A stretch of DNA of 15,011 nt from Serpentinimonas sp. (GCA_025458665.1 JALOSG010000049.1:1-15011); one strand, 5' to 3'; shown: positions 6,859 through 13,686, numbered from the stretch's first letter. Numbers and translations are program-made. Notes: a model not told the origin generated them from the letters alone.

Positions 6859-7566
6859 TCAACCCAACTTGAAGACCTGAACGGTCTTTACCCGGTTGCC
6901 CTGCATGATTTTGGCTGTGATGGTTTGTACCACGGCCTGCGGCGGCAGGTCGAGCAAGCCTTCCAACCGCAGGTACTGCTTGAAAACCACGGGCTGCCGG
7001 GCTGCCACATCCTGGCCCCAGGGCTGGCCGTTCAGGGTCCCGGTCAGGCCAATCTCGATGACCCCACTGAACTCCTGCACGTTGCGCTGCGCCTGGATCA
7101 GTAGCGCCTGCCACTTCAACTGGCTTTCGCCAAAGCGCTCCCCTTGCAAGCCCCGCACCGCCACGCTCTCGCTGGCAGCAGCCGGGATCAACCGCTCAAA
7201 GAAAGCCAGATCGTTGCGCAAATTGGTGTTGTCGTTCTCGATCTGGCGCATCTGGGCCAGCAGCGCTTCCTGAGCAGCGCGTTCGGTGGCAACCAGGCTC
7301 TCGGCGGCACTGGCCAGGGCCTGTGCCTGTACCAGCGTCTGGCGCAGCGTGGCCACCTCGGCACGCAGAGCCACTACCTCTTCATGGGTGCCCTGGTCGA
7401 TGCCCGCCACAGTCTTGCCAAACTCGAACGCCCACAGGGCCACGGCACCCGACAGGCCCAGCATGACGCCGGCCACCAGCCAGCGCACTGGCCAGGGCAA
7501 GGCACTGCGTATGGCCATGCGCGGGGCGCTGATGGTCATACGGCGGCGCAACAGGCGCAGTCTCAT
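6859..7566 (-). CDS. DUF6776-like membrane protein with coiled coil
   Basis: I recognise this 235-residue protein only as the uncharacterised type often found beside bactofilin genes in Burkholderiales; DUF6776 is my best family guess. An Arg-rich N-terminus (MRLRLLRRRMTISAPRM) precedes one transmembrane helix at about residues 28-48 (WLVAGVMLGLSGAVALWAF). Residues about 60-120 have a heptad-like coiled coil (EEVVALRAEVATLRQTLVQAQ...ENDNTNLRNDLAFFERLI). The C-terminal 100 residues look like a small beta-rich domain ending TAKIMQGNRVKTVQVFKLG. Positive residues before the helix predict an inside N-terminus with coiled coil and C-domain in the periplasm. The start is uncertain; ATGs at codons 10 and 17 are possible. 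It begins just past the rpsI terminator and probably heads a transcript with the bactofilin gene. Confidence 0.75.
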   Translation of the reverse strand: MRLRLLRRRMTISAPRMAIRSALPWPVRWLVAGVMLGLSGAVALWAFEFGKTVAGIDQGTHEEVVALRAEVATLRQTLVQAQALASAAESLVATERAAQEALLAQMRQIENDNTNLRNDLAFFERLIPAAASESVAVRGLQGERFGESQLKWQALLIQAQRNVQEFSGVIEIGLTGTLNGQPWGQDVAARQPVVFKQYLRLEGLLDLPPQAVVQTITAKIMQGNRVKTVQVFKLG

Positions 7567-7603
7567 CGGTCTTTGGTCTTTCTCATGGCTGCACCATAAG
7601 TCA

Positions 7604-7638
7604 AAAACCGCCGCAAGAGCCAGTCTTGAGGCGGTTTT
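7604..7638 (-). terminator. Strong intrinsic terminator after rpsI
   Basis: AAAACCGCC (7604-7612) and GGCGGTTTT (7630-7638) form a perfect 9-bp stem. Inside it, after one mismatch, CAAGA (7614-7618) pairs with TCTTG (7624-7628), leaving a five-base loop. On the minus strand the stem ends GGCGG followed by five Ts, a textbook terminator for the rplM-rpsI transcript about 22 bp past the rpsI stop. On the plus strand four Ts follow, so it may work both ways. Confidence 0.88.
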
Positions 7639-7659
7639 CGGGGTGCTTGCAGCGAAGAA

Positions 7660-8052
7660 TCAGCGCTTGCTGAACTGCTTGCGGCGGCGTGCAGAACGCA
7701 GACCGACCTTCTTACGCTCCACCTCGCGGGCGTCGCGGGTCACGAAACCAGCGGCGCTCAGGGCGGGCTTGAGGGCAGCGTCGTAATCGATCAGCGCACG
7801 GGTGATGCCATGACGCACCGCACCGGCCTGGCCCGATTCACCACCGCCATGCACGTTGACCTGCACGTCGAAAGTCTCGGCGTGGTTGGTCAGCAGCAGG
7901 GGCTGCTTGGCAATCATGATCGAGGTCTGGCGGCCAAAGAATGCTTCGATGTCCTTGCCGTTGACCGTGATCTTGCCGGAGCCTTTTTTCAGAAACACGC
8001 GGGCGACGCTGGATTTGCGACGGCCGGTGCCATTGTTCCATTCACCAATCAT
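7660..8052 (-). CDS. rpsI: 30S ribosomal protein S9 (uS9)
   Basis: uS9 binds the 16S rRNA head domain, and its C-terminal tail reaches towards the P-site tRNA. The 130-residue protein shows GTGRRKSSVARVFLKKGSGKITVNGKDIEAFF at the N-terminus, the conserved VHGGGESGQAGAVRHGITRALIDYD block, and the basic tail ending KQFSKR, whose final SKR is invariant in the family. An AAGGAG Shine-Dalgarno sequence stands five bases before the ATG at 8052. The gene follows rplM with only nine bases between them, the classic rplM-rpsI operon, and ends in a strong hairpin terminator. Confidence 0.98.
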   Translation of the reverse strand: MIGEWNNGTGRRKSSVARVFLKKGSGKITVNGKDIEAFFGRQTSIMIAKQPLLLTNHAETFDVQVNVHGGGESGQAGAVRHGITRALIDYDAALKPALSAAGFVTRDAREVERKKVGLRSARRRKQFSKR

Positions 8053-8061
8053 CTCGGCTCC

Positions 8062-8493
8062 TTAAACTTCCAACACTTTGGGTTGCTGGGCGGTATGCGG
8101 GTGCTCGGGGCCACCGTATACCTTGAGCTTCTTGATCATGGCGTAACCGAGCGGGCCCTTGGGCAGCATGCCCTTGACGGCCTTTTCCAGGGCGCGGCCC
8201 GGGTGCTTGGCTTGCATGTCGCGGAAGTTGGTGCCGTAGATGCCACCGGGGAAACCGGAGTGGCGGTAGTACACCTTGTCGAGGGCTTTGTTGCCCGTGA
8301 CTTTGATTTTCGCGGCGTTGATGATGACGATGAAGTCACCGGTATCGACGTGGGGCGTGTAAATGGCTTTGTGTTTGCCGCGCAGACGGAGGGCCACTTC
8401 GCTGGCGACCCGTCCGAGCACCTTGTCGGTGGCGTCAATCACAAACCACTCGTGCACCACGTCAGCGGGTTTGGCGCTGAACGTTTTGGTCAT
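8062..8493 (-). CDS. rplM: 50S ribosomal protein L13 (uL13)
   Basis: uL13 is an early-assembling 23S rRNA-binding protein of the large subunit. The 143-residue product has the family blocks WFVIDATDKVLGRVASEVALRLRGKHK, YTPHVDTGDFIVIINAAKIKVTGNK, YYRHSGFPGGIY and GMLPKGPLGYAMIKKLKVYGGPEHPHTAQQP. The start at 8493 has an AAGAG motif upstream. It is the first gene of the rplM-rpsI operon and is preceded by a leader of about 160 nt. In E. coli L13 represses its own operon through the mRNA leader; whether that holds here is not shown by the sequence. Confidence 0.98.
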   Translation of the reverse strand: MTKTFSAKPADVVHEWFVIDATDKVLGRVASEVALRLRGKHKAIYTPHVDTGDFIVIINAAKIKVTGNKALDKVYYRHSGFPGGIYGTNFRDMQAKHPGRALEKAVKGMLPKGPLGYAMIKKLKVYGGPEHPHTAQQPKVLEV

Positions 8494-8657
8494 GAGTTTT
8501 CTCTTGGTAAAAGAGGGTTTGGCGGGCTCTTTTCCGCGGTCGGTGTTTCTCTGGTGGAAACCTCTTAGGCGGTGATCTGCCTCGGGCGCAAGCTCGGGGA
8601 AATCCCCTAATCACGTCCAAAACACCTTCGCCGCGGAGCCACAAAAGCGCTGCGAAG
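8494..8657 (-). promoter_or_regulatory. rplM-rpsI mRNA leader, possible autoregulatory RNA
   Basis: From the predicted transcription start near 8657 to the rplM ATG lie about 163 untranslated bases. Read on the minus strand, the leader holds a GGGG-ATTT-CCCC hairpin (8596-8607), immediately followed by a region with two CGAG/CCCGAG copies. Further on is a GTTTC/GAAAC hairpin (8545-8561). Long ribosomal-protein leaders often carry a binding site for the encoded protein; L13 does this in E. coli. I cannot match this leader to the known L13 structure by eye. Confidence 0.4.
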
Positions 8658-8663
8658 CCTTCC

Positions 8664-8692
8664 ATTATAGGGCGGCCGCGCTCTGGAGGCAA
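8664..8692 (-). promoter_or_regulatory. Sigma70 promoter of rplM-rpsI
   Basis: On the minus strand TTGCCT (8687-8692) and a perfect TATAAT (8664-8669) are separated by exactly 17 bp. Transcription should start near 8657. The strength of the match fits a ribosomal-protein operon. The promoter lies in the divergent gap with rlmJ, about 55 bp from the rlmJ start. Confidence 0.8.
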
Positions 8693-8746
8693 CTGGCGTG
8701 TGCCGGAAGGGAACGCGCCGGGCAGACGCTCAGGTAACATCCCGCC

Positions 8747-9670
8747 ATGTTCAGTTACCGCCACGCCTTCCACGCCGGCAACCACGCCGACGTCCTCAAG
8801 CACATGACGCTGGTGGCCATCCTGCGCTACATGGCGCAGAAGGACACGGGTTTCAGCGTGGTGGATACCCACGCGGGCGCGGGTGTGTACCGGCTGGACC
8901 AGGAACACGCGCGCACGTCCGCCGAGTCCGATGCAGGACTGTTTCGCCTGCTGGCTGCCTTGCCCAGCGCGGGCACAAAACCTTCCGGGCATGCCAGCGA
9001 GGTTCCTGCGCTGGTGGCCGACTACGTGTCGGTGGTCATGGGCTTCAACTCTGGTGGCTCGGTGCGCACCTACCCCGGTTCGCCCTGGATTGCGCAGGCT
9101 CTGCTGCGCCCGCAGGACAAGCTCAAGCTGTTCGAGGTACACCCCACCGATGCCCGGCTGCTGGAGCGCCATGTGGCCGAGCTGGGCCGTGGCAAGCAGA
9201 TCGAGGTGCTGCGCAGCAACGGCTTCGAGGGCTGGCGCAGCACGCTGCCGCCGCCCACCCGGCGCGGGCTGCTGCTCATGGACCCCAGCTACGAACTGAA
9301 AACCGACTACGCCGAGGTGCTCGATGCGCTGGAGGAAGCCACCCGGCGCTTTCCCACAGGCACCTACGCCGTGTGGTACCCGGTGATTGCGCGGCCAGAA
9401 TCGCACAGCCTGGCGCGCAAGCTCAAAGCCCTCGGTACGCGGCTGCAGAAGCCCTGGGTGCAGGCCGAGCTCAATGTGGGTCTGAACCCCACCGAAGGCA
9501 CCAGCGCCCGGGTGGCGCAGGGCCGCGCCGGCACGGTGCTGCGGGCCAGCGGCATGCACATCATCAACCCACCCTACACGCTGGCGGCCGACTTGCGCGC
9601 CGCCCTGCCCTGGGTGCAGCAGGCGCTGCAGCAGAAAACCGGCGCGGGCTGGACGGTGGAGACCAGCTGA
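8747..9670 (+). CDS. rlmJ: 23S rRNA (adenine(2030)-N6)-methyltransferase RlmJ
   Basis: RlmJ methylates N6 of A2030 in 23S rRNA using S-adenosylmethionine. The start MFSYRHAFHAGNHADVLKHM is diagnostic of the family. A SAM-binding DTHAGAGVY lies at 40-48, YPGSP at 109-113, FEVHP at 129-133, and the catalytic motif IV at 179-183 reads DPSYE. E. coli has DPPYE there; as far as I recall DPSYE is a common variant. The last family block is near residue 275 (MHIINPPYTL). At 307 residues it is a little longer than the E. coli protein (280). No strong ribosome-binding site precedes the ATG. It is transcribed divergently from rplM and ends just before the paa regulatory region. Confidence 0.94.
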   Translation: MFSYRHAFHAGNHADVLKHMTLVAILRYMAQKDTGFSVVDTHAGAGVYRLDQEHARTSAESDAGLFRLLAALPSAGTKPSGHASEVPALVADYVSVVMGFNSGGSVRTYPGSPWIAQALLRPQDKLKLFEVHPTDARLLERHVAELGRGKQIEVLRSNGFEGWRSTLPPPTRRGLLLMDPSYELKTDYAEVLDALEEATRRFPTGTYAVWYPVIARPESHSLARKLKALGTRLQKPWVQAELNVGLNPTEGTSARVAQGRAGTVLRASGMHIINPPYTLAADLRAALPWVQQALQQKTGAGWTVETS

Positions 9671-9697
9671 CCCCAGCAGCTTGGGGACACAACAACA

Positions 9698-9723
9698 ATT
9701 AACCAACCGCTCGGTCGGTTAAT
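9698..9723. promoter_or_regulatory. Palindromic operator upstream of paaA, probable PaaR (TetR-type) site
   Basis: The 26 bases form a palindrome: left arm ATTAACC-A-ACCG, centre CT, right arm CGGT-C-GGTTAAT. All 13 paired positions match except the one A/C pair and the central CT. ACCG/CGGT half-sites with AACC/GGTT flanks are typical of TetR-family operators. PaaR, a TetR-type repressor released by phenylacetyl-CoA, is the known regulator of paa genes in several Burkholderiales. The operator lies just upstream of a TACAAT -10 box, where bound repressor would block RNA polymerase. No regulator gene is in the window, so the protein assignment is inference. Confidence 0.75.
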
Positions 9724-9727
9724 TCAC

Positions 9728-9733
9728 TACAAT
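9728..9733 (+). promoter_or_regulatory. Likely -10 box of the paaABCDE promoter
   Basis: TACAAT at 9728-9733 follows the palindrome by four bases and differs from TATAAT at one position. The -35 region would fall inside the palindrome (about 9704-9710) and has no good hexamer, as at a repressor-overlapped or activator-assisted promoter. Transcription would start near 9740. Confidence 0.5.
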
Positions 9734-9741
9734 GCGCCAAC

Positions 9742-9760
9742 GGCCTCCCGCCCGGAGGCC
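9742..9760 (+). other. GC hairpin at the 5' end of the paa leader
   Basis: GGCCTCC (9742-9748) and GGAGGCC (9754-9760) form a perfect 7-bp stem with a five-base loop. It falls at or just after the predicted transcription start and 24 bases before the paaA ATG. A hairpin at the extreme 5' end can protect mRNA from decay. It has no T-run, so it is not a terminator on this strand. Confidence 0.5.
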
Positions 9761-9784
9761 TGGACTCTCAGTATGGAGCCGCGC

Positions 9785-10822
9785 ATGTACACCCAAGCCC
9801 TCGATATCCCCGACGCTTCGCCGTCGGACGCCAAGCCGGCCAAACTGGCCAGCACCACACCAGCCGCCCACGCCTTTGCCCACCCGGAACTGCAGGCGCG
9901 TTTCGATGCCCGCATCGACGCCGACGGCAAGATAGAGCCGCAGGACTGGATGCCTGAGGCCTACCGCAAGACGCTGGTACGCCAGATCAGCCAGCACGCG
10001 CACAGCGAGATTGTGGGCATGCTGCCCGAGGGCAACTGGATTTCCCGGGCGCCCAGCCTGAAGCGCAAGGCCATTCTGCTGGCCAAGGTGCAGGACGAGG
10101 GCGGCCACGGGCTCTATCTGTACAGCGCTGCCGAAACGCTGGGCACCAGCCGCGACCAGATGCTCGAAGCCCTGCACACGGGCCGCGCGAAGTACAGCTC
10201 CATCTTCAACTACCCCACCCTGAACTGGGCCGATGTGGGTGTGATCGGCTGGCTGGTGGACGGTGCGGCCATCATGAACCAGATTCCGCTGTGCCGCTGC
10301 AGCTACGGGCCCTATGCGCGGGCCATGATCCGCATCTGCAAGGAAGAGAGCTTCCACCAGCGCCAGGGCTTCGAGGCCCTGCTCACCATGATGGGGGGCA
10401 CCGAGGCCCAGCGCCAGATGGTGCAGGACGCAGTGAACCGCTGGTGGTGGAAGTGCCTGGCCATGTTCGGCCCGCCCGACACCGACAGCCCGAACAGCGC
10501 ACAGGGCATGCGCTGGGGCATCAAGCGCATCAGCAACGACGACCTGCGCCAGAAATTCGTGGACGCCACCGTACCGCAGGCCGAGGTGCTGGGCGTGACC
10601 CTGCCCGATCCCGACCTGAAGTGGAACGAGGCGCGCGGCCACTACGATTTTGGCGCCATCGACTGGGACGAATTCTGGGCCACGGTGAACGGCAACGGCC
10701 CGTGCAACCAGGAACGACTGGCCACCCGGGTCAAGGCCTACGCCGACGGCGCCTGGGTGCGTGACGCCGCGCTGGCCCACGCCCGCAAGCAGCAACAACG
10801 CGCGCTGAAGGAGGCCGCATGA
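9785..10822 (+). CDS. paaA: 1,2-phenylacetyl-CoA epoxidase, catalytic subunit PaaA
   Basis: PaaA is the di-iron oxygenase subunit that converts phenylacetyl-CoA to the ring-1,2-epoxide in aerobic phenylacetate breakdown. It works as a PaaAC core with PaaB and takes electrons from PaaE. The ferritin-like carboxylate/histidine ligands are visible: E75 (HSEIVG), E105 and H108 in DEGGH, and the KEESFH motif at 186-191. The sequence WMPEAYRKTLVRQISQHAHSEI is typical of the family. I choose the ATG at 9785 (MYTQALDIP) because GGAG stands six bases upstream; an in-frame ATG at 9773 would add four residues but has no such site. The product is 345 residues, close to the family norm. The stop overlaps the paaB start (ATGA). 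Confidence 0.96.
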   Translation: MYTQALDIPDASPSDAKPAKLASTTPAAHAFAHPELQARFDARIDADGKIEPQDWMPEAYRKTLVRQISQHAHSEIVGMLPEGNWISRAPSLKRKAILLAKVQDEGGHGLYLYSAAETLGTSRDQMLEALHTGRAKYSSIFNYPTLNWADVGVIGWLVDGAAIMNQIPLCRCSYGPYARAMIRICKEESFHQRQGFEALLTMMGGTEAQRQMVQDAVNRWWWKCLAMFGPPDTDSPNSAQGMRWGIKRISNDDLRQKFVDATVPQAEVLGVTLPDPDLKWNEARGHYDFGAIDWDEFWATVNGNGPCNQERLATRVKAYADGAWVRDAALAHARKQQQRALKEAA

Positions 10823-11139
10823 GCACCAGCCACACACCCGAAGCCGCACCCCGCCCGCTGGGCGAATGGCCCCTGTGGGAAGTGTTTGTGCGCAGCAAAC
10901 AGGGCCTGGAGCACAAACACTGCGGCAGCCTGCACGCCAGCGATGCGGCGCACGCCCTGCAGATGGCCCGCGACGTGTACACCCGCCGGCAAGAGGGCGT
11001 GAGCATCTGGGTGGTGCCCTCGGCGGCCATTACCGCCAGCTTGCCCGATGACAAGGCAGAGTTCTTCGAGCCCGCCGGCGACAAGATCTACCGCCACCCG
11101 ACCTTCTACGACATCCCCGACGCAGTGGGGCACATGTGA
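10819..11139 (+). CDS. paaB: 1,2-phenylacetyl-CoA epoxidase subunit PaaB
   Basis: PaaB is a small non-catalytic subunit needed for activity of the phenylacetyl-CoA epoxidase complex, thought to bridge the PaaAC core and the reductase. The 106-residue product has the family blocks WPLWEVFVRSKQGLEHKHCGSLHASDAAHALQMARDVYTRRQEGVSIWVV and the C-terminal DKIYRHPTFYDIPDAVGHM. An AAGGAGG ribosome-binding site lies five bases before the ATG. The start overlaps the paaA stop by four bases and the stop overlaps the GTG of paaC, so translation of the three genes is probably coupled, as expected for subunits of one complex. Confidence 0.95.
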   Translation: MSTSHTPEAAPRPLGEWPLWEVFVRSKQGLEHKHCGSLHASDAAHALQMARDVYTRRQEGVSIWVVPSAAITASLPDDKAEFFEPAGDKIYRHPTFYDIPDAVGHM

Positions 11140-11930
11140 ACAGCGCCGCGGTGAGCCCTGCCGACTACCTGCTGCTGTTGGCCGACAACGCCCTCATCCT
11201 GGGCCAGCGCAACGCCGAGTGGTGCGGCCATGGCCCGATACTGGAAGAAGACATTGCCATGGCCAACATCAGCCTCGACCTGGTGGGCCAGGCGCGCTTG
11301 CTGTACCAGCATGCGGCAGCGCTGCGCAACGACGGCAGCACGGAAGACACTCTGGCCTACTTCCGCAACGAACCCGAATTCGGCAACCTCACGCTGGTGG
11401 AGTTGCCCCACCAGACTGCACTGGCCGGCACCGCGCGCGGTGACCGCGACTACGCCGTCACCAATGCACGCAACTTCCTCTACAGCGCCTTCATGGCTCT
11501 GCTGTGGGAGCGGCTGCAGCAGTCCACCGACGAGACCCTGGCCGCCATTGCAGTGAAGTCGCTGAAAGAAACACGCTACCACCTGCGCCACTCCCGCGAC
11601 TGGCTGGTGCGCCTGGGTGACGGAACGGCCGAATCGGCGCAGCGCATGCAGGCCGCCCTGAACCACCTCATGCCTTACACCCAGGAGTTCTGGGCGGTAC
11701 ACCCGGCCGAGGCGGCGGCTGCGGCTTCCGGCCTGGGTGTGGACCCCCGCCTGCTGCAGGCCGACTGGGAAGCGCTGGTGGCCGATGGTGTGGCCGAAGC
11801 GCAGTTGCAACTGCCCCCCGCTTCGGGCTTCATGCCCACAGGCAAACGTGGCGTGCATTCCGAGCACATGGGCTTTCTGCTGGCGGAAATGCAGAGCGTG
11901 GCGCGTGCCCACCCGCAAGGGCAGTGGTGA
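11136..11930 (+). CDS. paaC: 1,2-phenylacetyl-CoA epoxidase structural subunit PaaC
   Basis: PaaC has a ferritin-like fold and pairs with PaaA as the structural partner of the epoxidase core. Family features are the N-terminal DYLLLLADNALILGQRNAEWCGHGPILEEDIAMANISLDLVGQARLLY, the middle RNFLYSAFMALLWERL, and VKSLKETRYHLRHSRDWLVRLGDGTAES. The C-terminal block is GKRGVHSEHMGFLLAEMQ. At 264 residues it is full length. The start is GTG at 11136, overlapping the paaB TGA (GTGA), with a GTGGGG purine stretch upstream. The stop overlaps the start region of paaD. Confidence 0.95.
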   Translation: MNSAAVSPADYLLLLADNALILGQRNAEWCGHGPILEEDIAMANISLDLVGQARLLYQHAAALRNDGSTEDTLAYFRNEPEFGNLTLVELPHQTALAGTARGDRDYAVTNARNFLYSAFMALLWERLQQSTDETLAAIAVKSLKETRYHLRHSRDWLVRLGDGTAESAQRMQAALNHLMPYTQEFWAVHPAEAAAAASGLGVDPRLLQADWEALVADGVAEAQLQLPPASGFMPTGKRGVHSEHMGFLLAEMQSVARAHPQGQW

Positions 11931-12514
11931 ACATGGACAGCCCGGCAGGCCTGCATGCCGTTGCCGCTCCGCACGCGGGGCTGCAAGCGCGCGCCTGGCA
12001 AGTGCTGGAGGCAGTCACCGACCCGGAAATCCCGGTGGTGACGCTGCGCGAGCTGGGCATCCTGCGCGACGTGCGCACCGCCGCCGATGGCGTGCTGGAG
12101 GTGGTGATAACGCCCACGTACAGCGGTTGCCCGGCCATGGGACAAATAGAAGACGACGTGCGCGCCGTCATGCAGCGCGAGGGCCTGGAAGCGCGCGTGG
12201 TGACGCAGCTGGCCCCCGCCTGGACCACCGACTGGATCACCGAAGCCGCCCGGGAAAAGCTCCGTGCCTATGGCATCGCACCACCGGGGCGTTGCAGCAC
12301 CTCTGCCGCTGCGGGCCTGGCTGGGTCTGCAGGCGCCCCATCGGCGCTGCTGCGCTTTGCCTCTCCGCGGCCCGGGCAGCAGGCCACGGTGCCCTGCCCA
12401 CGCTGCGGCTCTGGCAACACCACCGAAACCTCGCACTTCGGCTCCACCGCATGCAAGGCGCTCTACCGCTGCCTGAACTGCATGGAACCGTTCGACCACT
12501 TCAAGCCCTACTGA
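11927..12514 (+). CDS. paaD: Phenylacetate degradation protein PaaD (Fe-S/assembly factor)
   Basis: PaaD is required for phenylacetyl-CoA epoxidase activity in vivo, probably in cluster or di-iron centre maturation; its exact reaction is not settled. The N-terminal MIP18/DUF59 domain shows VTDPEIPVVTLRELGILRDV and VVITPTYSGCPAMGQIEDDV. AWTTDWITEAAREKLRAYGIAPP is diagnostic. The C-terminus has a four-cysteine zinc- or cluster-binding element, CPRCGSGNTTE...CKALYRCLNCMEPFDHFKPY. I choose GTG 11927, whose TGA overlap with paaC mirrors the paaB-paaC junction and which has AAGGG five bases upstream. GTG 11924 and ATG 11933 are possible. A 24-bp gap separates it from paaE. Confidence 0.94.
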   Translation: MNMDSPAGLHAVAAPHAGLQARAWQVLEAVTDPEIPVVTLRELGILRDVRTAADGVLEVVITPTYSGCPAMGQIEDDVRAVMQREGLEARVVTQLAPAWTTDWITEAAREKLRAYGIAPPGRCSTSAAAGLAGSAGAPSALLRFASPRPGQQATVPCPRCGSGNTTETSHFGSTACKALYRCLNCMEPFDHFKPY

Positions 12515-12515
12515 C

Positions 12516-12529
12516 CCCGGCAAACCGGG
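12516..12529 (+). other. Small hairpin between paaD and paaE
   Basis: CCCGG (12516-12520) and CCGGG (12525-12529) form a 5-bp GC stem with a CAAA loop. It occupies most of the only non-overlapping junction in the operon, ten bases before the paaE ATG. It could slow ribosomes or tune paaE relative to paaABCD. It is too short to be certain. Confidence 0.3.
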
Positions 12530-12538
12530 CACCCGACC

Positions 12539-13639
12539 ATGGCCGCTCCCCGATTCCATTCTCTGAAGGTTGCCCGTGTGCAGCCTGAAGCCGCCGGCGC
12601 TGTGGCCATTGCCCTGGCCGTACCGGCCGAATTGCAAGAACACTTCCAGTTCGAGCCTGGGCAGTTCCTCACGCTGCGTGCCACGCTCAACGGCGAGGAC
12701 GTGCGGCGCAATTACTCCATCTCCTGCCCGCGCAGCCGCTTGGCCCAGCGCGGCGAACTGGAGGTGGGAATCCGGCCAGTGGCGGGAGGGCGCTTTTCCA
12801 ACTGGGCCGCCACCCAGCTGCAGGCCGGCGCCACCATCGATGTCATGCCGCCCGATGGCCGCTTCACCATCCGCAAGAAGCGCGCGCTGCACCGCGTGGG
12901 TTTCGCGGCGGGTTCGGGCATCACGCCCATACTGTCCATCATGGCCAGTACGCTGGAAGAAGAGCCGCACAGCAAGTTCACGCTGGTGTATGGCAACCGG
13001 CGCATGAACAGCGTCATGTTCAACGAAGCGCTGCAGGACCTGAAGGACCGTTACCCGGGGCGGCTCACGCTCATCCACATCCTGTCGCGGCAGGCGCAGG
13101 AAGTGCCGCTGCTGGAAGGCCGTGTGGGTGCGGAGAAAGTGCGCGAACTCATGGCCACGCTGCTACCGGCGGCCAGCATGGACGAGGTGTTCATCTGTGG
13201 CCCCGAAGCCATGATGACCGAGACCGAAACGGCCCTCCGTGAAGGCGGCGTACCGGCCGATCGCATCCACAGCGAACGCTTCACGTCTCCGGTGCTGGAG
13301 CAACTGTCTGCGGCCCAGCGCCAGCAGGTGCAGCTGGGCCAGCCCGAAGCCATGGCCGGCGACGTGGCGCTCACCGTGGTGCTAGATGGCAAGGCCCACG
13401 CACTGCACATGGGCGCCCACGAACATGTGCTCGACGTCGCGCTGCAGGCGGGACTGGACCTGCCCTACTCCTGCAAAGGCGGTGTGTGCTGCACCTGCCG
13501 CGCCAAGGTGCTGGAAGGCGCGGTGACCATGGACCGCAACTTCACGCTAGAGCCCTGGGAAATGGAACAGGGGTTCGTGCTTAGCTGCCAGGCACGCCCC
13601 ACCACCGCGCGGGTGGTGCTGAGCTACGACGAGCGCTGA
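12539..13639 (+). CDS. paaE: Phenylacetyl-CoA epoxidase reductase subunit PaaE
   Basis: PaaE passes electrons from NADPH through FAD and a 2Fe-2S cluster to the PaaA di-iron site. Domains are in the expected order. An FAD-binding barrel has RRNYSIS at 56-62. A nucleotide-binding domain has GSGITPI at 125-131 and CGPEAMM at 220-226. A C-terminal plant-type ferredoxin domain carries C312, C317 and C320 (CX4CX2C) and the fourth ligand C350. C318 is an extra cysteine within the loop. The 366-residue length is normal. The ribosome-binding site is weak, so translation may depend on upstream ribosomes. It is the last gene of the operon here and converges on metF with 47 bp between stops and no clear terminator. 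Confidence 0.96.
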   Translation: MAAPRFHSLKVARVQPEAAGAVAIALAVPAELQEHFQFEPGQFLTLRATLNGEDVRRNYSISCPRSRLAQRGELEVGIRPVAGGRFSNWAATQLQAGATIDVMPPDGRFTIRKKRALHRVGFAAGSGITPILSIMASTLEEEPHSKFTLVYGNRRMNSVMFNEALQDLKDRYPGRLTLIHILSRQAQEVPLLEGRVGAEKVRELMATLLPAASMDEVFICGPEAMMTETETALREGGVPADRIHSERFTSPVLEQLSAAQRQQVQLGQPEAMAGDVALTVVLDGKAHALHMGAHEHVLDVALQAGLDLPYSCKGGVCCTCRAKVLEGAVTMDRNFTLEPWEMEQGFVLSCQARPTTARVVLSYDER

Positions 13640-13686
13640 AGCCGCTGCGCGGGGGCAGGCCTCAGCCGCCTTCCGCCCTCAGGCTT

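Noticed and set aside
8640..8746. Possible rightward promoter for rlmJ using CATTAT near 8663
   Set aside because: It is largely the reverse of the strong leftward TATAAT and has no -35 partner at proper spacing.
9671..9686. CCCCA/TGGGG stem just after rlmJ, considered as a terminator
   Set aside because: Only 5 bp with no T-run, and it lies beside the paa operator, so function is not supported.
8462..9706. Leftward open frame of 414 codons antisense to rlmJ, running into rplM
   Set aside because: Low-complexity His/Gly/Gln-rich translation with no domain; rlmJ on the other strand is convincing.
9719..10849. Leftward open frame of 376 codons antisense to paaA
   Set aside because: Shadow of paaA; it would also begin inside paaB and has no ribosome-binding site or known motif.
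11675..13078. Leftward open frame of 467 codons antisense to paaC, paaD and paaE
   Set aside because: Covers three clear genes; translation looks like reverse-frame GC bias rather than a protein.
13640..13686. Gap between convergent paaE and metF searched for a terminator
   Set aside because: The CCTCAG motifs are direct, not inverted, repeats; no stem with a T-run was found.
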